Shown here: one piece after another, positions 49,136-60,908 of the stretch | Position numbering within the stretch: position 1 is the first letter of the stretch | How the letters are laid out: each line of letters starts with the position of its first letter | From: Paenibacillus dendritiformis | Lineage (GTDB): Bacteria; Bacillota; Bacilli; Paenibacillales; Paenibacillaceae | Assembly (NCBI RefSeq): GCF_015845845.1 | Contig: NZ_LDIG01000133.1 | Location: 27,599 to 91,598, forward strand | Direction of reading: 5' to 3' | DNA: 64,000 nt | The notes under the pieces: model-generated | Database searches by the model: none | What the model was told of the DNA's origin: nothing | The model's input: only the letters and a program-made list of their open reading frames with translations | Program-made: the position numbers and the translations under genes

Positions 49136-51094
49136 TTATTTTTCCGCAGCCATCTTTTCCATTTCTTCAATCAGCGATTCCAGCAGGCTCATGCCTTCCT
49201 CAATCGGCGCAGGTGCGGACATGTCGACGCCGGCCTTTTGGAGAATGTTAATCGAATAATCGCTCCCTCCGCTCTTCAAGAAGCCGAGGTAGCGGTCCAC
49301 CGCCGGCTGGCCTTCATCGAGAATCTGCTTCGCGAAGCTTTGCGCCGCAGAGAAGCCGGTCGCGTATTTGTATACGTAGAAGCTCGTATAGAAATGAGGA
49401 ATGCGAGCCCATTCCATCTCGATGTCTTGATCGACAACCATATCGTCGCCATAATACTTTTTGTTCAGATCATAGTAGATCTCGCACAGGAGCTGCGGCG
49501 TCAGCGCCTCGCCCTTCTCGGCATGCTCGTGGATAAGCAATTCGAACTCGGCGAACATCGTCTGGCGGAACACCGTCGTGCGGAATTGATCGATATAGTA
49601 GGCGAGCAGATACATTTTTTCTTTCTTGTCGTTCGTCTTCTTCAGCATGTAGTCCATCAGCAGCGCCTCGTTCAGCGTCGATGCCACTTCCGCGAGGAAG
49701 ATCGTGTACTGCGCGTCGCGGTACGGCAGATTGCTGTCCGAGTAATACGAGTGCAGCGCATGGCCCATCTCATGGGTGAGCGTGAACATGCTGTTCAGAT
49801 TGTCTTTATGATTCAGAAGCACGTACGGGTGGGTGCCGTAAGCGCCCCAACTGTAAGCGCCGGTCCGCTTGCCCTCGTTCTCGTACACGTCGATCCAGCC
49901 GTTGTCGAAGCCTTCCTGGAGCGCTGTCAGGTAATTCTCGCCGAGCGGCTTCAGGCTTTCCTTGACGATCTTTTTCGCTTCCTCGAACGTAATGTCCATA
50001 TCGAACTCTTCGACGACCGGCGCGAACAGATCGTACATATGAAGCTCGTCGACCTGAAGCAGCTCCTTGCGAAGCTTCATGTAGCGGTGCATGAGCGGCA
50101 AATGCTTGTGAATCGTGTTAATCAGATTGGTGTAAACCTCTTTCGGAATATTGTCGCCGAACAGGTACATTTCCAGGGCGGACGGATACTTGCGCGCCCG
50201 CGCGTAGAACAGATTCTTGGTTACGTTGGCGCTCAGCGTCGCCGCGATCGTGTTGCGCTGCTTGCGGTATGTAGAGTAGACGCCTTCGAAGGCAGCCCGG
50301 CGCACGTCGCGGTTGCGGCTCTCCAGGAATTGGATGTAACGGCCATGCGTCAATTCCACTTCCTCGCCCTTTTCATTTTTGATTTTCGGAAACTTCATGT
50401 CCGCATTGTTCAGCATGCTGTAAATCGTCTCCGGCGCCTTCGACAGATTGCCGACCTGCGCGAGCAGGGCTTCTTCGCCTTTGCTCAGCACATGGGCCTT
50501 CTGGCGCTTCATCTCCACGAGCGTGAAGCGGTAGGCGGACAGGGAAGGATCGGCAATCAAGCGATCCAGCTCCTCATCGGACAAGGACAGAACCTCCGGC
50601 GTAATGAACGATAGAGCTTCGCCGACTTTGACGGACAATTGCTTCGCTTTCTCGGACAGCGCCTGATAGACCGGATCGGCGGTATCCTCATGATGGCTCA
50701 TGTTGGCGTATACATATAAACGTTCCGTATGTAGGGAAATATCGTCTTCCAGCTCAAAGCATGCCTTGAGCGCGGCGGCTTCATTCAGCTTGCCGTGGTA
50801 TTGCTTCATTTTGTCGACCAATTGAAGCACGAGTTCATATTCCTTATCCCATTCAGCCCGGGAGCCGAACAGGTCTTGCAGCTTCCAGCGGTATTCCTGC
50901 GGAACTTCCGAGCGTTTCATCAATTGCTGCATATGTATCCTCCTCTTAAATGGTTGTTGCGTTGTGGACGGATTCGATGAGTTCGCGGCTGAACGGGCCA
51001 CCGTCTCCTGACGGGAAATGGCGGAAGCCGGAACCAACGTCGAACCCAATACTGAGATGACGGTGAGCATAATAAGGATGCGTTGCCGATTCAT
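49136..51094 (-). CDS. pepF: Oligoendopeptidase F (M3B), with an unusual N-terminal extension
   Basis: Zinc metallopeptidase that cleaves peptides of roughly 7-17 residues. The catalytic HEMGH (near 438-442 of the long form) lies in FTLTHEMGHALHSYYSDS, with the third zinc ligand E in EVASTLNEALL. There are two possible starts in one frame. The long form begins at the ATG at 51092-51094 (652 residues), behind GGGGGG, with a convincing signal peptide: basic start MNRQR, hydrophobic core ILIMLTVISVLGSTLV, and an AxA-type cleavage near PASA. The short form begins at the ATG at 50930-50932 (598 residues, the usual family length), behind the stronger AGAGGAGG. Both may be used; see findings. Confidence 0.93.
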   Translation of the reverse strand: MNRQRILIMLTVISVLGSTLVPASAISRQETVARSAANSSNPSTTQQPFKRRIHMQQLMKRSEVPQEYRWKLQDLFGSRAEWDKEYELVLQLVDKMKQYHGKLNEAAALKACFELEDDISLHTERLYVYANMSHHEDTADPVYQALSEKAKQLSVKVGEALSFITPEVLSLSDEELDRLIADPSLSAYRFTLVEMKRQKAHVLSKGEEALLAQVGNLSKAPETIYSMLNNADMKFPKIKNEKGEEVELTHGRYIQFLESRNRDVRRAAFEGVYSTYRKQRNTIAATLSANVTKNLFYARARKYPSALEMYLFGDNIPKEVYTNLINTIHKHLPLMHRYMKLRKELLQVDELHMYDLFAPVVEEFDMDITFEEAKKIVKESLKPLGENYLTALQEGFDNGWIDVYENEGKRTGAYSWGAYGTHPYVLLNHKDNLNSMFTLTHEMGHALHSYYSDSNLPYRDAQYTIFLAEVASTLNEALLMDYMLKKTNDKKEKMYLLAYYIDQFRTTVFRQTMFAEFELLIHEHAEKGEALTPQLLCEIYYDLNKKYYGDDMVVDQDIEMEWARIPHFYTSFYVYKYATGFSAAQSFAKQILDEGQPAVDRYLGFLKSGGSDYSINILQKAGVDMSAPAPIEEGMSLLESLIEEMEKMAAEK

Positions 51095-51233
51095 CCGAAC
51101 CCCCCTGATTTATTCCGGATTCATACCTGTCGCTCTTGTTCATCATGCCAACGTAACGTGACTTGATGAACATACTTCAATAGTATGGCCGTCAGGGGGA
51201 GAGTCTAACACGTTCTCCCGGATGCCGCTGGAT

Positions 51234-51413
51234 CTATGCGCCGGCGGTCCAGAGGGAATAGACAATCAGGAAAAAGGCAAAGACGAGGAACAGAAGCGCC
51301 GCGATAGCCATCGGGCGGCGAAGGGCAGGCGGCACGCTATCCTTTTTCCATACTAGTATCGCTCCGAGCGAGAATGCCAAAATGATGAAAATAATATTGG
51401 TTGACGAATTCAT
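51234..51413 (-). CDS. Small two-helix membrane protein, unknown
   Basis: 59 residues, from the ATG at 51411-51413 to the TAG at 51234-51236. Begins MNSSTNIIFIILAFSLG, then a short polar turn (WKKDSVPPALRRP, about 22-34) and a second hydrophobic segment (AALLFLVFAFFLIVY). An AGGT-type ribosome site lies 6-8 bp upstream. The hairpin-of-two-helices layout with a charged loop and good codon usage suggests a real gene. I do not recognise the family. Confidence 0.6.
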   Translation of the reverse strand: MNSSTNIIFIILAFSLGAILVWKKDSVPPALRRPMAIAALLFLVFAFFLIVYSLWTAGA

Positions 51414-51464
51414 AAGCGACCTGCCTTCATCGAACTGGTATAATGCCGTGGAAACGAAGCAAGC

Positions 51465-51698
51465 CTAGACTTGCTTGAACGCATCCATAATGTTCTGCCA
51501 CTCTTCTTCCTTGCCTGCGAAGTCTTCCTTCGGGAAGCGCTGCTCTGCCCAGTGCAGCAATGCCGGACGGCTGAGGAAGTTGTGGCACTCTTCTCCCCAT
51601 TGATCGGATATCTCGCGCAATACGATATGACGGCCCTGCACTTCGACCGTCATCATGTTCCATTTGTCATGCTTGTAGATGACATGCTTCTTCATCAT
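51465..51698 (-). CDS. Conserved small protein, unknown function
   Basis: 77 residues starting at the ATG at 51696-51698 (a second ATG follows at once; a longer open frame to 51779 has no site). It has GAGG about 10 bp upstream. Sequence is basic and aromatic at the start (KKHVIYKHDKWNMMTV) and has a conserved-looking SDQWGEECHNFLSRPALLHW segment, then an acidic C-terminal helix (EEEWQNIMDAF). One cysteine only. No domain is known to me; it probably folds as a small alpha/beta domain. It lies upstream of the cold-shock gene on the opposite strand. Confidence 0.65.
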   Translation of the reverse strand: MMKKHVIYKHDKWNMMTVEVQGRHIVLREISDQWGEECHNFLSRPALLHWAEQRFPKEDFAGKEEEWQNIMDAFKQV

Positions 51699-51827
51699 AA
51701 TGAAAACCTCATTTCTGCGTTGCCGGGACAGGGCTTGCATGCAGCGCCTGCCTTCTTGGCGCATCCTTGTAAGGATCATGATAACCCAGGCCGTGAGCGA
51801 AAATCAAATTGAATTGGCAAAAAAAAG

Positions 51828-51856
51828 TTGCGTTCCACATACACCTCCAGTATAAT
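51828..51856 (+). promoter_or_regulatory. Sigma-A promoter of the cold-shock gene
   Basis: TTGCGT (51828-51833) and TATAAT (51851-51856) with exactly 17 bp between. The 5' leader of about 40 nt is short compared with the long leaders of E. coli cspA. Confidence 0.7.
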
Positions 51857-51902
51857 GACATTATTCACCTGTAAGGGTGGATTATGTGAGGAGGTTTTGA
51901 CT

Positions 51903-52100
51903 TTGAAAGGTACTGTAAAATGGTTTAACGCAGAAAAAGGCTACGGATTCATTCAAGTGGAAAACGGTGACGATGTATTCGTACACTACTCCGCAATCCA
52001 AGGCGATGGATTCAAGAGCTTGGATGAAGGCCAAGCGGTAGAATTCGACATTTCCGAAGGAAACCGTGGTCCACAAGCTGCTAATGTCATTAAATTATAA
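51903..52100 (+). CDS. Cold-shock protein (CspA/CspB family)
   Basis: Single-stranded nucleic acid chaperone, 65 residues, one cold-shock domain. Starts TTG (51903) as [17 protein letters not shown], with GAGGAGG 8-9 bp upstream. RNP1 is KGYGFIQV (about 13-20) and RNP2 VFVHYSAI (about 26-33). Length and both motifs are standard. The leader carries the promoter at 51828; the terminator pair is at 52155. Several paralogues are usual in Bacillales and the sequence does not tell which one this is. Confidence 0.96.
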   Translation: MKGTVKWFNAEKGYGFIQVENGDDVFVHYSAIQGDGFKSLDEGQAVEFDISEGNRGPQAANVIKL

Positions 52101-52154
52101 TGAAACGCCCGCGACGGGCTCTTCATTTATAAATAGTGTACAATAGCACGACCA

Positions 52155-52189
52155 ACAGTCCTGACCTCTCCGGTCAGGGCTGTTTTTTT
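52155..52189 (+). terminator. Terminator of the cold-shock gene
   Basis: ACAGTCCTGACC (52155-52166) pairs with GGTCAGGGCTGT (52171-52182) and runs into seven T residues. A smaller GCCCG/CGGGC hairpin sits just after the stop. Confidence 0.88.
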
Positions 52190-52199
52190 GATCGGGTTC

Positions 52200-52612
52200 C
52201 TGAGCAGGGATAGCTTCGCAACTCTTTAGCCCCCGGGATCCCCGTCGCTCATGAAACCCCTGCAATGCCTTACGCTCGCTATCCCCGTCGCTCATGCTAC
52301 GTGTCATTCATCCCTATACAACTTAAAATAATCCCTGTTTAAATCAATAATTTCCTATTTCACTCTTCATGAAGAAACATGATGATAAGGCCAACCAGAA
52401 TCAATTTCTTTAAAGTTCTGATTCACGGGGATTGCTGATAAGCCGAGTGGAAGTAAGGCAGCATGCGAGCTTCTGAGTTACAGGGATACAGGATATATAC
52501 TAAATAAACCGTTCGTGGTCCTGAGTGATGGGGAGAGCGCTTATAAGCCGGCAGAGGGCACGGGTACTCGCTGCAATTTCCCTGCGCGGCGGGGATACCG
52601 GCCATAAGGTGG
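52200..52612. repeat. Dispersed-core repeats in mixed orientation
   Basis: Copies of the 29-bp core on the plus strand begin near 52418, 52463, 52521 (to 52549) and 52582 (to 52610). A reversed copy spans 52267-52295 (GCCTTACGC...TATCCCC...CTCAT), and a decayed fragment starts near 52201. No open frame with a ribosome site crosses them. They fill the 647-bp gap between the cold-shock gene and lacZ, together with the two terminators at its edges. Confidence 0.65.
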
Positions 52613-52707
52613 CGGAGCTATGAGCATATCTGTGCCCAGCGTCCATGAAGGTTTTCTATGGAGCCAGCCGCTGAAGACGGACTGCGGCCATGTCTCGGCG
52701 GAAGCAG

Positions 52708-52740
52708 AGGAACGGAGCCGCGAATCGCGGCTCCGTTCCT
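52708..52740 (-). terminator. lacZ terminator
   Basis: AGGAACGGAGCCGCG (52708-52722) is exactly complementary to CGCGGCTCCGTTCCT (52726-52740) around AAT, a 15-bp stem 7 bp beyond the minus-strand stop. No T-run. Confidence 0.65.
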
Positions 52741-52747
52741 GTATCCG

Positions 52748-56965
<4,218 letters not shown>

Positions 56966-57007
56966 TTAGGAAAGTGAACTCGGAAGCCGATTTGGGAGAA
57001 AAAACAA

Positions 57008-57058
57008 AGACAAGCCCCTCGGCTCATTCACCTGAATTGGGAATGGAGGGGCTTGTCT
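57008..57058. terminator. Bidirectional terminator between AraC and nitroreductase genes
   Basis: AGACAAGCCCCTC (57008-57020) pairs with GAGGGGCTTGTCT (57046-57058). It lies between convergent genes. Confidence 0.75.
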
Positions 57059-57087
57059 GTATAAAAGGCCGGAACCATGGCATCCGA

Positions 57088-57738
57088 TTATTCGATAATG
57101 CGGAGAATCTCTTCCACCGGCTTGCGTGGAAGCTTGGCCGGCGTATCTGCGGCATAGCCAAGCGATAGCACCATATTGACCTGCCGATCCGGCGGAATGT
57201 TGAGCAGCGCTTTGATTGGTTCGGCGGCGAGCAGAACGGGCCCGGTCATCGGACAGGTTGCCAAGCCGCGGGCATGGGCGGCCAGCATTAGATTTTGGAG
57301 TGCGAGACAACTGCTCTTGATGCCCTCTTCCTCCCATACGGACTCGGGAACGAGCTGAATCGGATCGAAGATCCGATCGCGGAACTTGGATGTATAAGGC
57401 GTCGCCAAACCGATGATCAGGGCGGGGGCGTCGGAGAAGGCGGTGGCATAAGGGCCGAACGATTTGACGAGCAGGCGCGCTTCCTTGGCCAGTCCCCGCT
57501 CTTCCGCTTCAGCCGCCTTGGCGTGCAGCGCATCCCAGGTCAACTGCTCGATCTCCCGAATCCGGTCCCGGTTCATAACCGCAATGAATTCCCAGGTTTG
57601 CGAGTTGGTGTCGCTGGGCGCATACCGCGCGCAGTCGATCAGTTCCTTCACGTCTTCGACGGCGACGGGTTGCTCCGTGAAGCGGCGGACGCTTCGGCGG
57701 CTCTGAATGACTTCCTTCACGGCATCATATAACGTCAT
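57088..57738 (-). CDS. Nitroreductase-family FMN protein
   Basis: FMN-dependent NAD(P)H oxidoreductase fold. 216 residues. The start MTLYDAVKEVIQSRRSVRRFTEQPVAVE with the R-S-V-R-R-F FMN-phosphate loop (about 14-19) is given here in part. Later come APSDTNSQTWEFIAV (near 40-54) and GLATCPMTGPV (near 160), the nitroreductase motifs. The ATG follows AGGAGAAATGATACG. Such proteins reduce nitro compounds, quinones or enones; the natural substrate is unknown. Single gene. Confidence 0.9.
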   Translation of the reverse strand: MTLYDAVKEVIQSRRSVRRFTEQPVAVEDVKELIDCARYAPSDTNSQTWEFIAVMNRDRIREIEQLTWDALHAKAAEAEERGLAKEARLLVKSFGPYATAFSDAPALIIGLATPYTSKFRDRIFDPIQLVPESVWEEEGIKSSCLALQNLMLAAHARGLATCPMTGPVLLAAEPIKALLNIPPDRQVNMVLSLGYAADTPAKLPRKPVEEILRIIE

Positions 57739-58007
57739 CGTATCATTTCTCCTTCGTTGTATAAGAGGTGATCCAAAAAGTCCGTTCGAGGCGGCGCTGA
57801 AACCGGCCTTATGAACCGCACTGAAGATACGTTATTTCCAGTTCATCTCTTGATGCTCTAATATTTAGTACCACATACTAAGACCTGATCCTATTATACG
57901 GGCCGTGATGTCGGAATGCAATGATTTCCGGCTTTCTGGCCGGAGCGATAACGACGTCTCCCTGGCGCCGATGGTCAGCACGGCGGAATACGGCCATTTT
58001 GCGGGAC

Positions 58008-59201
58008 TTAACGGCGGCGCCTCGGCCATCGGGTCCCGGTCTCTGCATAGCGGGAATGAACGGCCATCGCGAGGAAGCCCGCGCAGGCCGCGACGGCGAA
58101 TGTCGACCCGACATGGAAGACGGTGTCCTTGCCATAGGCTTGAAGGAGCATGCCTCCGAGCGTGCCGCTCAGCAGCCCGGCGATGCTCGACCATACGATT
58201 GTATAGAGCGCGAGTCCCGTGGAACGGTATTCTTCGGGTATAACCCGGCTGATGTAGCGGACGGCCACGAAATAAAAAATGCCGAAGGATACGCTGTGCA
58301 TGAGCTGCGTCGCCACGATGGCGCCCGGGACCTGGAGATTGGCTACGAGCAGAAGCCGGATCGCATAGGTCAAGCCGGAGAATGCAAGCAGCGGGAGCTC
58401 CTTGAAGCGATCGCCGTAGGCATTGAGCAGGAAGAAGATCGGAATTTCGCTGACCGCCGACAGCATCCAGGCCCAGCCGACGAGCGATTCGTCCGCTCCA
58501 AGTCCGGTCAGCGTCACCCCGAGGAAGGCCTCGTTCAACCGGTGCGCGATCGCGAGCAGCAGCACGAACAGGAAGAACAGCAGCACCTCGCGCTGTCTGA
58601 GCACCGCCCACAGTCCGGAGAACTCCATTTTTTTCATCGATGCCCGCTTGTCCGTCAGGAAAAAGGCGATGCCGAGCGACAAGACTCCGATGAATACGAG
58701 CACCCATACGGTGTAGATGGCGCCTGCCGTGCGAAGCACCATGCCGAAGAGCAGGGCGGCGAAGGCGAACCCGATCGAGCCGAACACCCGGATGCCGATG
58801 AAGCTCTTGCCCTGAGCTTGCGCCGTCACGATAGAGAAGCTGTCGTTCAGCGGAAAGATCGGGAAATAAAAGAAATAGAACAGTATAAGAATGGGGACCA
58901 CGGCCCCGAATGAGGCGAATTGACTTAAAATAAGCGACAGGATGATTTGGGCGCACAGCAGCAGAATCAGAACTTTTTTCAATGTGCCGAGCCGATCGCT
59001 GGTTATGCCCCAGAACAGATTGGATACGATGGAGATAAGCGGTCCGATGGAGTAGAGCAATCCAATCTGAACGCTTGTAAACCCGAGCGCCTGATAATAA
59101 AGCGGCAAATAGGATACAACGACGGATGACGCCATGAATATGGAAAAGGTAAAAGCGCGGAGCCAATGGGCGTCACGATTTTTCATAACCGGTTGCGACA
59201 T
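58008..59201 (-). CDS. MFS transporter, LacY-like (MFS_1-like)
   Basis: Proton-coupled transporter with 12 membrane segments. 397 residues from the ATG at 59199-59201, which has GGAGGGG about 7 bp upstream; an in-frame start at 59228 lacks a site. The N-terminal half has YLPLYYQALGFTSVQIGLLYSIGPLISIVSNLFWGITSDRLGTLKK (given in part), which fits the nucleoside/oligosaccharide symporter branch near LacY and YwbF. The substrate is not known. A lacZ gene lies nearby on the same strand, separated by the nitroreductase, so a role in galactoside uptake is possible but not shown. The 269-bp gap at 57739-58007 holds nothing I can name. Confidence 0.82.
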   Translation of the reverse strand: MSQPVMKNRDAHWLRAFTFSIFMASSVVVSYLPLYYQALGFTSVQIGLLYSIGPLISIVSNLFWGITSDRLGTLKKVLILLLCAQIILSLILSQFASFGAVVPILILFYFFYFPIFPLNDSFSIVTAQAQGKSFIGIRVFGSIGFAFAALLFGMVLRTAGAIYTVWVLVFIGVLSLGIAFFLTDKRASMKKMEFSGLWAVLRQREVLLFFLFVLLLAIAHRLNEAFLGVTLTGLGADESLVGWAWMLSAVSEIPIFFLLNAYGDRFKELPLLAFSGLTYAIRLLLVANLQVPGAIVATQLMHSVSFGIFYFVAVRYISRVIPEEYRSTGLALYTIVWSSIAGLLSGTLGGMLLQAYGKDTVFHVGSTFAVAACAGFLAMAVHSRYAETGTRWPRRRR

Positions 59202-59238
59202 GATGTTCCCCTCCGTGAAGTCAAGCATTGCATCAATG

Positions 59239-59265
59239 AAAGCATGCTATAGTATATCATGCTTT
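59239..59265. promoter_or_regulatory. Inverted repeat over a divergent promoter
   Basis: AAAGCATG (59239-59246) and CATGCTTT (59258-59265) face each other across 11 bp. Between them is TATAGT (59248-59253), an extended -10 (TGCTATAGT) with TTGCAT 14 bp upstream. An operator overlapping the -10 of the rightward gene is plausible; the MFS gene lies divergently to the left. Confidence 0.45.
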
Positions 59266-59294
59266 TAGGGGATGCGGGGCGAGATTCGCGGCAG

Positions 59295-59696
59295 ATGACA
59301 TTTACTTTCCAGACTCGTAATGGTACAGTAACTGCAAAAGTCGCTTCTGCGAGGAAGCGGGAGGAGAAGGTCGCGGGAATGAATCGGTATCGTTTCGAGC
59401 GGGATGAACGGCTTGGCATTGAGCTGCCGGTGCTGCTCGTGCCATGGGAATCGTTGAGCTTCGCGGAACAGGCTGAGGCGATCGCCCGTTGGGAAGACAT
59501 CCGAAGCTGCATACCGGAGCGGATAAAGCAGCTGGAGGGCCGCATTATCGCCAAGCAGCGCGAACTGGACGAGGAAGAACGGTTTGAAGCATCCTGCCGG
59601 TTGAATTGGGACATTGCGGAGCTGGCGAGCATCATCAACGATCTGCATTTATGGTTCCGGATGCAGCAGGATACCGTCGCCAAAAGCCATCTTTAG
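59295..59696 (+). CDS. Hypothetical protein, helical
   Basis: I do not recognise it. 133 residues from the ATG at 59295 (an in-frame ATG at 59259 lies inside the inverted repeat). Begins MTFTFQTRNGTVTAKVASARKREEKVAG (given in part), then a middle part with RFERDERLGIELPVLLVPWESLSFAEQAEAIARWED and a C-terminal half forming a long charged helix (KQLEGRIIAKQRELDEEERFEASC). No membrane segment and no clear enzymatic motif. Upstream of ytpB; the weak ribosome site (CGGGGCG) lowers confidence in the exact start. Confidence 0.65.
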   Translation: MTFTFQTRNGTVTAKVASARKREEKVAGMNRYRFERDERLGIELPVLLVPWESLSFAEQAEAIARWEDIRSCIPERIKQLEGRIIAKQRELDEEERFEASCRLNWDIAELASIINDLHLWFRMQQDTVAKSHL

Positions 59697-59718
59697 TGTC
59701 AAAAGGCGCGGGAATAGT

Positions 59719-59747
59719 TTGTGCAAAGAGTCACTTCGTAATATAAT
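59719..59747 (+). promoter_or_regulatory. Promoter of ytpB-pfkA
   Basis: TTGTGC (59719-59724) and TATAAT (59742-59747) with 17 bp between, 59 bp before ytpB. Confidence 0.5.
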
Positions 59748-59805
59748 AGTTTTGGCTAAAATGAGTGCATCCACTGGTGGAGGACTGGAGAACGGGAGGT
59801 TATTC

Positions 59806-60897
59806 TTGGACCATTACAAGCTCAGCCGATCAGTGGCTCCAAGAGGGCCGTTGCGGCTCATGTACCGCGTTTATAAATACATCCTGCCGGGGGTACGTTC
59901 CGAACTGGATACCTGGCGGGCGCGGGCAGAGAATATTCCGAACGAAGAACTGCGGAGACAGGCCCTGGCCAGCATCGCCACGAAGCAGTTTCATTGTCAG
60001 GGCGGCGCGGTATACGCTGCCATCCGGCCGGAGACGCGTGGCATCATGATTCCGTTGATTGTAGCTTTTCAGACGATAAGCGATTATTTGGATAATCTGT
60101 GCGACCGCAGCACCTCATTGGATCCGGATGATTTCCGGCTTCTGCACCAATCGATGCTGGATGCCGTCCAGCCCGAGCGCCCGCTGTCCGACTATTACGC
60201 ATTAAGGGAAGACAAGGATGACGGCGGGTATTTGCGGGGATTGGTGGAGACATGCCGGGCCTGTATCGCTCAGCTTCCCGGCTATGAAGCCGCCCGCACG
60301 GATATCGTCTGGCTCGTCGGGTTGTATACCGATCTTCAGGTGTACAAGCATATCGATCCGGCGAAGCGGGAAGAAGCGCTGCTCGCCTGGTGGCGGGAGT
60401 ATGAGGCCAGGTTCCCGGATTTGACGTGGAACGAGTTCGCCGCGGCGACGGGGTCGACTCTCGGCGTGTTCCAATTGTTCGCCGCTTCGATCGACGGCAG
60501 GCTTGCGAGGGAGGATGCCCGACTCATCCGGGAAGCTTATTTTCCATATGTTTGCGGACTTCACATCCTGCTCGATTATTTGATTGATCAGGAGGAAGAC
60601 CGGGTAGGCGGAGATTTGAATTTCTGTCATTACTACCCGAACCAATCTGCGGTTGTGAACCGGATTGGCCATATCGCGGAAGCGGCGAAGGAGCAGGTGA
60701 AAAAGCTGCCGGAGGAACGCTTCCACCGGATGATTATCGAGGGGCTTCTGGCGCTGTATCTGTCCGATCCGAAAGTACGAGACCAAGCTGAGGTGCAGGG
60801 CGTATGCCGGCGATTGATGCGGAATAGTCCGTTAATGCGATTGTTCTTCTGGGTCAACAGTCGTTGGATACGTAAACATACGCATAAGGAGAACTAG
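59806..60897 (+). CDS. ytpB: Tetraprenyl-beta-curcumene synthase (YtpB, DUF2600)
   Basis: Class IB terpene synthase that cyclises the C35 heptaprenyl or tetraprenyl precursor to tetraprenyl-beta-curcumene, the start of the sesquarterpene pathway found in Bacillus spores. 363 residues from the TTG at 59806, with GGGAGG about 7 bp upstream (an ATG at 59761 would add 15). The Asp-rich motif DYLDNLCD (about 93-100) and the preceding ATKQFHCQGGAVYA segment match YtpB closely. A second acidic cluster, DYLIDQEEDR, lies near 248-257. It is 11 bp upstream of pfkA, so the two share one message. Role in membrane or spore terpenoids is inferred. Confidence 0.9.
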   Translation: MDHYKLSRSVAPRGPLRLMYRVYKYILPGVRSELDTWRARAENIPNEELRRQALASIATKQFHCQGGAVYAAIRPETRGIMIPLIVAFQTISDYLDNLCDRSTSLDPDDFRLLHQSMLDAVQPERPLSDYYALREDKDDGGYLRGLVETCRACIAQLPGYEAARTDIVWLVGLYTDLQVYKHIDPAKREEALLAWWREYEARFPDLTWNEFAAATGSTLGVFQLFAASIDGRLAREDARLIREAYFPYVCGLHILLDYLIDQEEDRVGGDLNFCHYYPNQSAVVNRIGHIAEAAKEQVKKLPEERFHRMIIEGLLALYLSDPKVRDQAEVQGVCRRLMRNSPLMRLFFWVNSRWIRKHTHKEN

Positions 60898-60908
60898 GAG
60901 GAAACAAC

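Noticed and set aside
57865..59166. A 433-codon minus-strand frame overlapping the MFS gene in another frame
   Set aside because: The other minus frame (58008-59201) gives a clean 12-helix MFS protein with a good ribosome site; this one is a shifted shadow with Arg/Ser-rich text.
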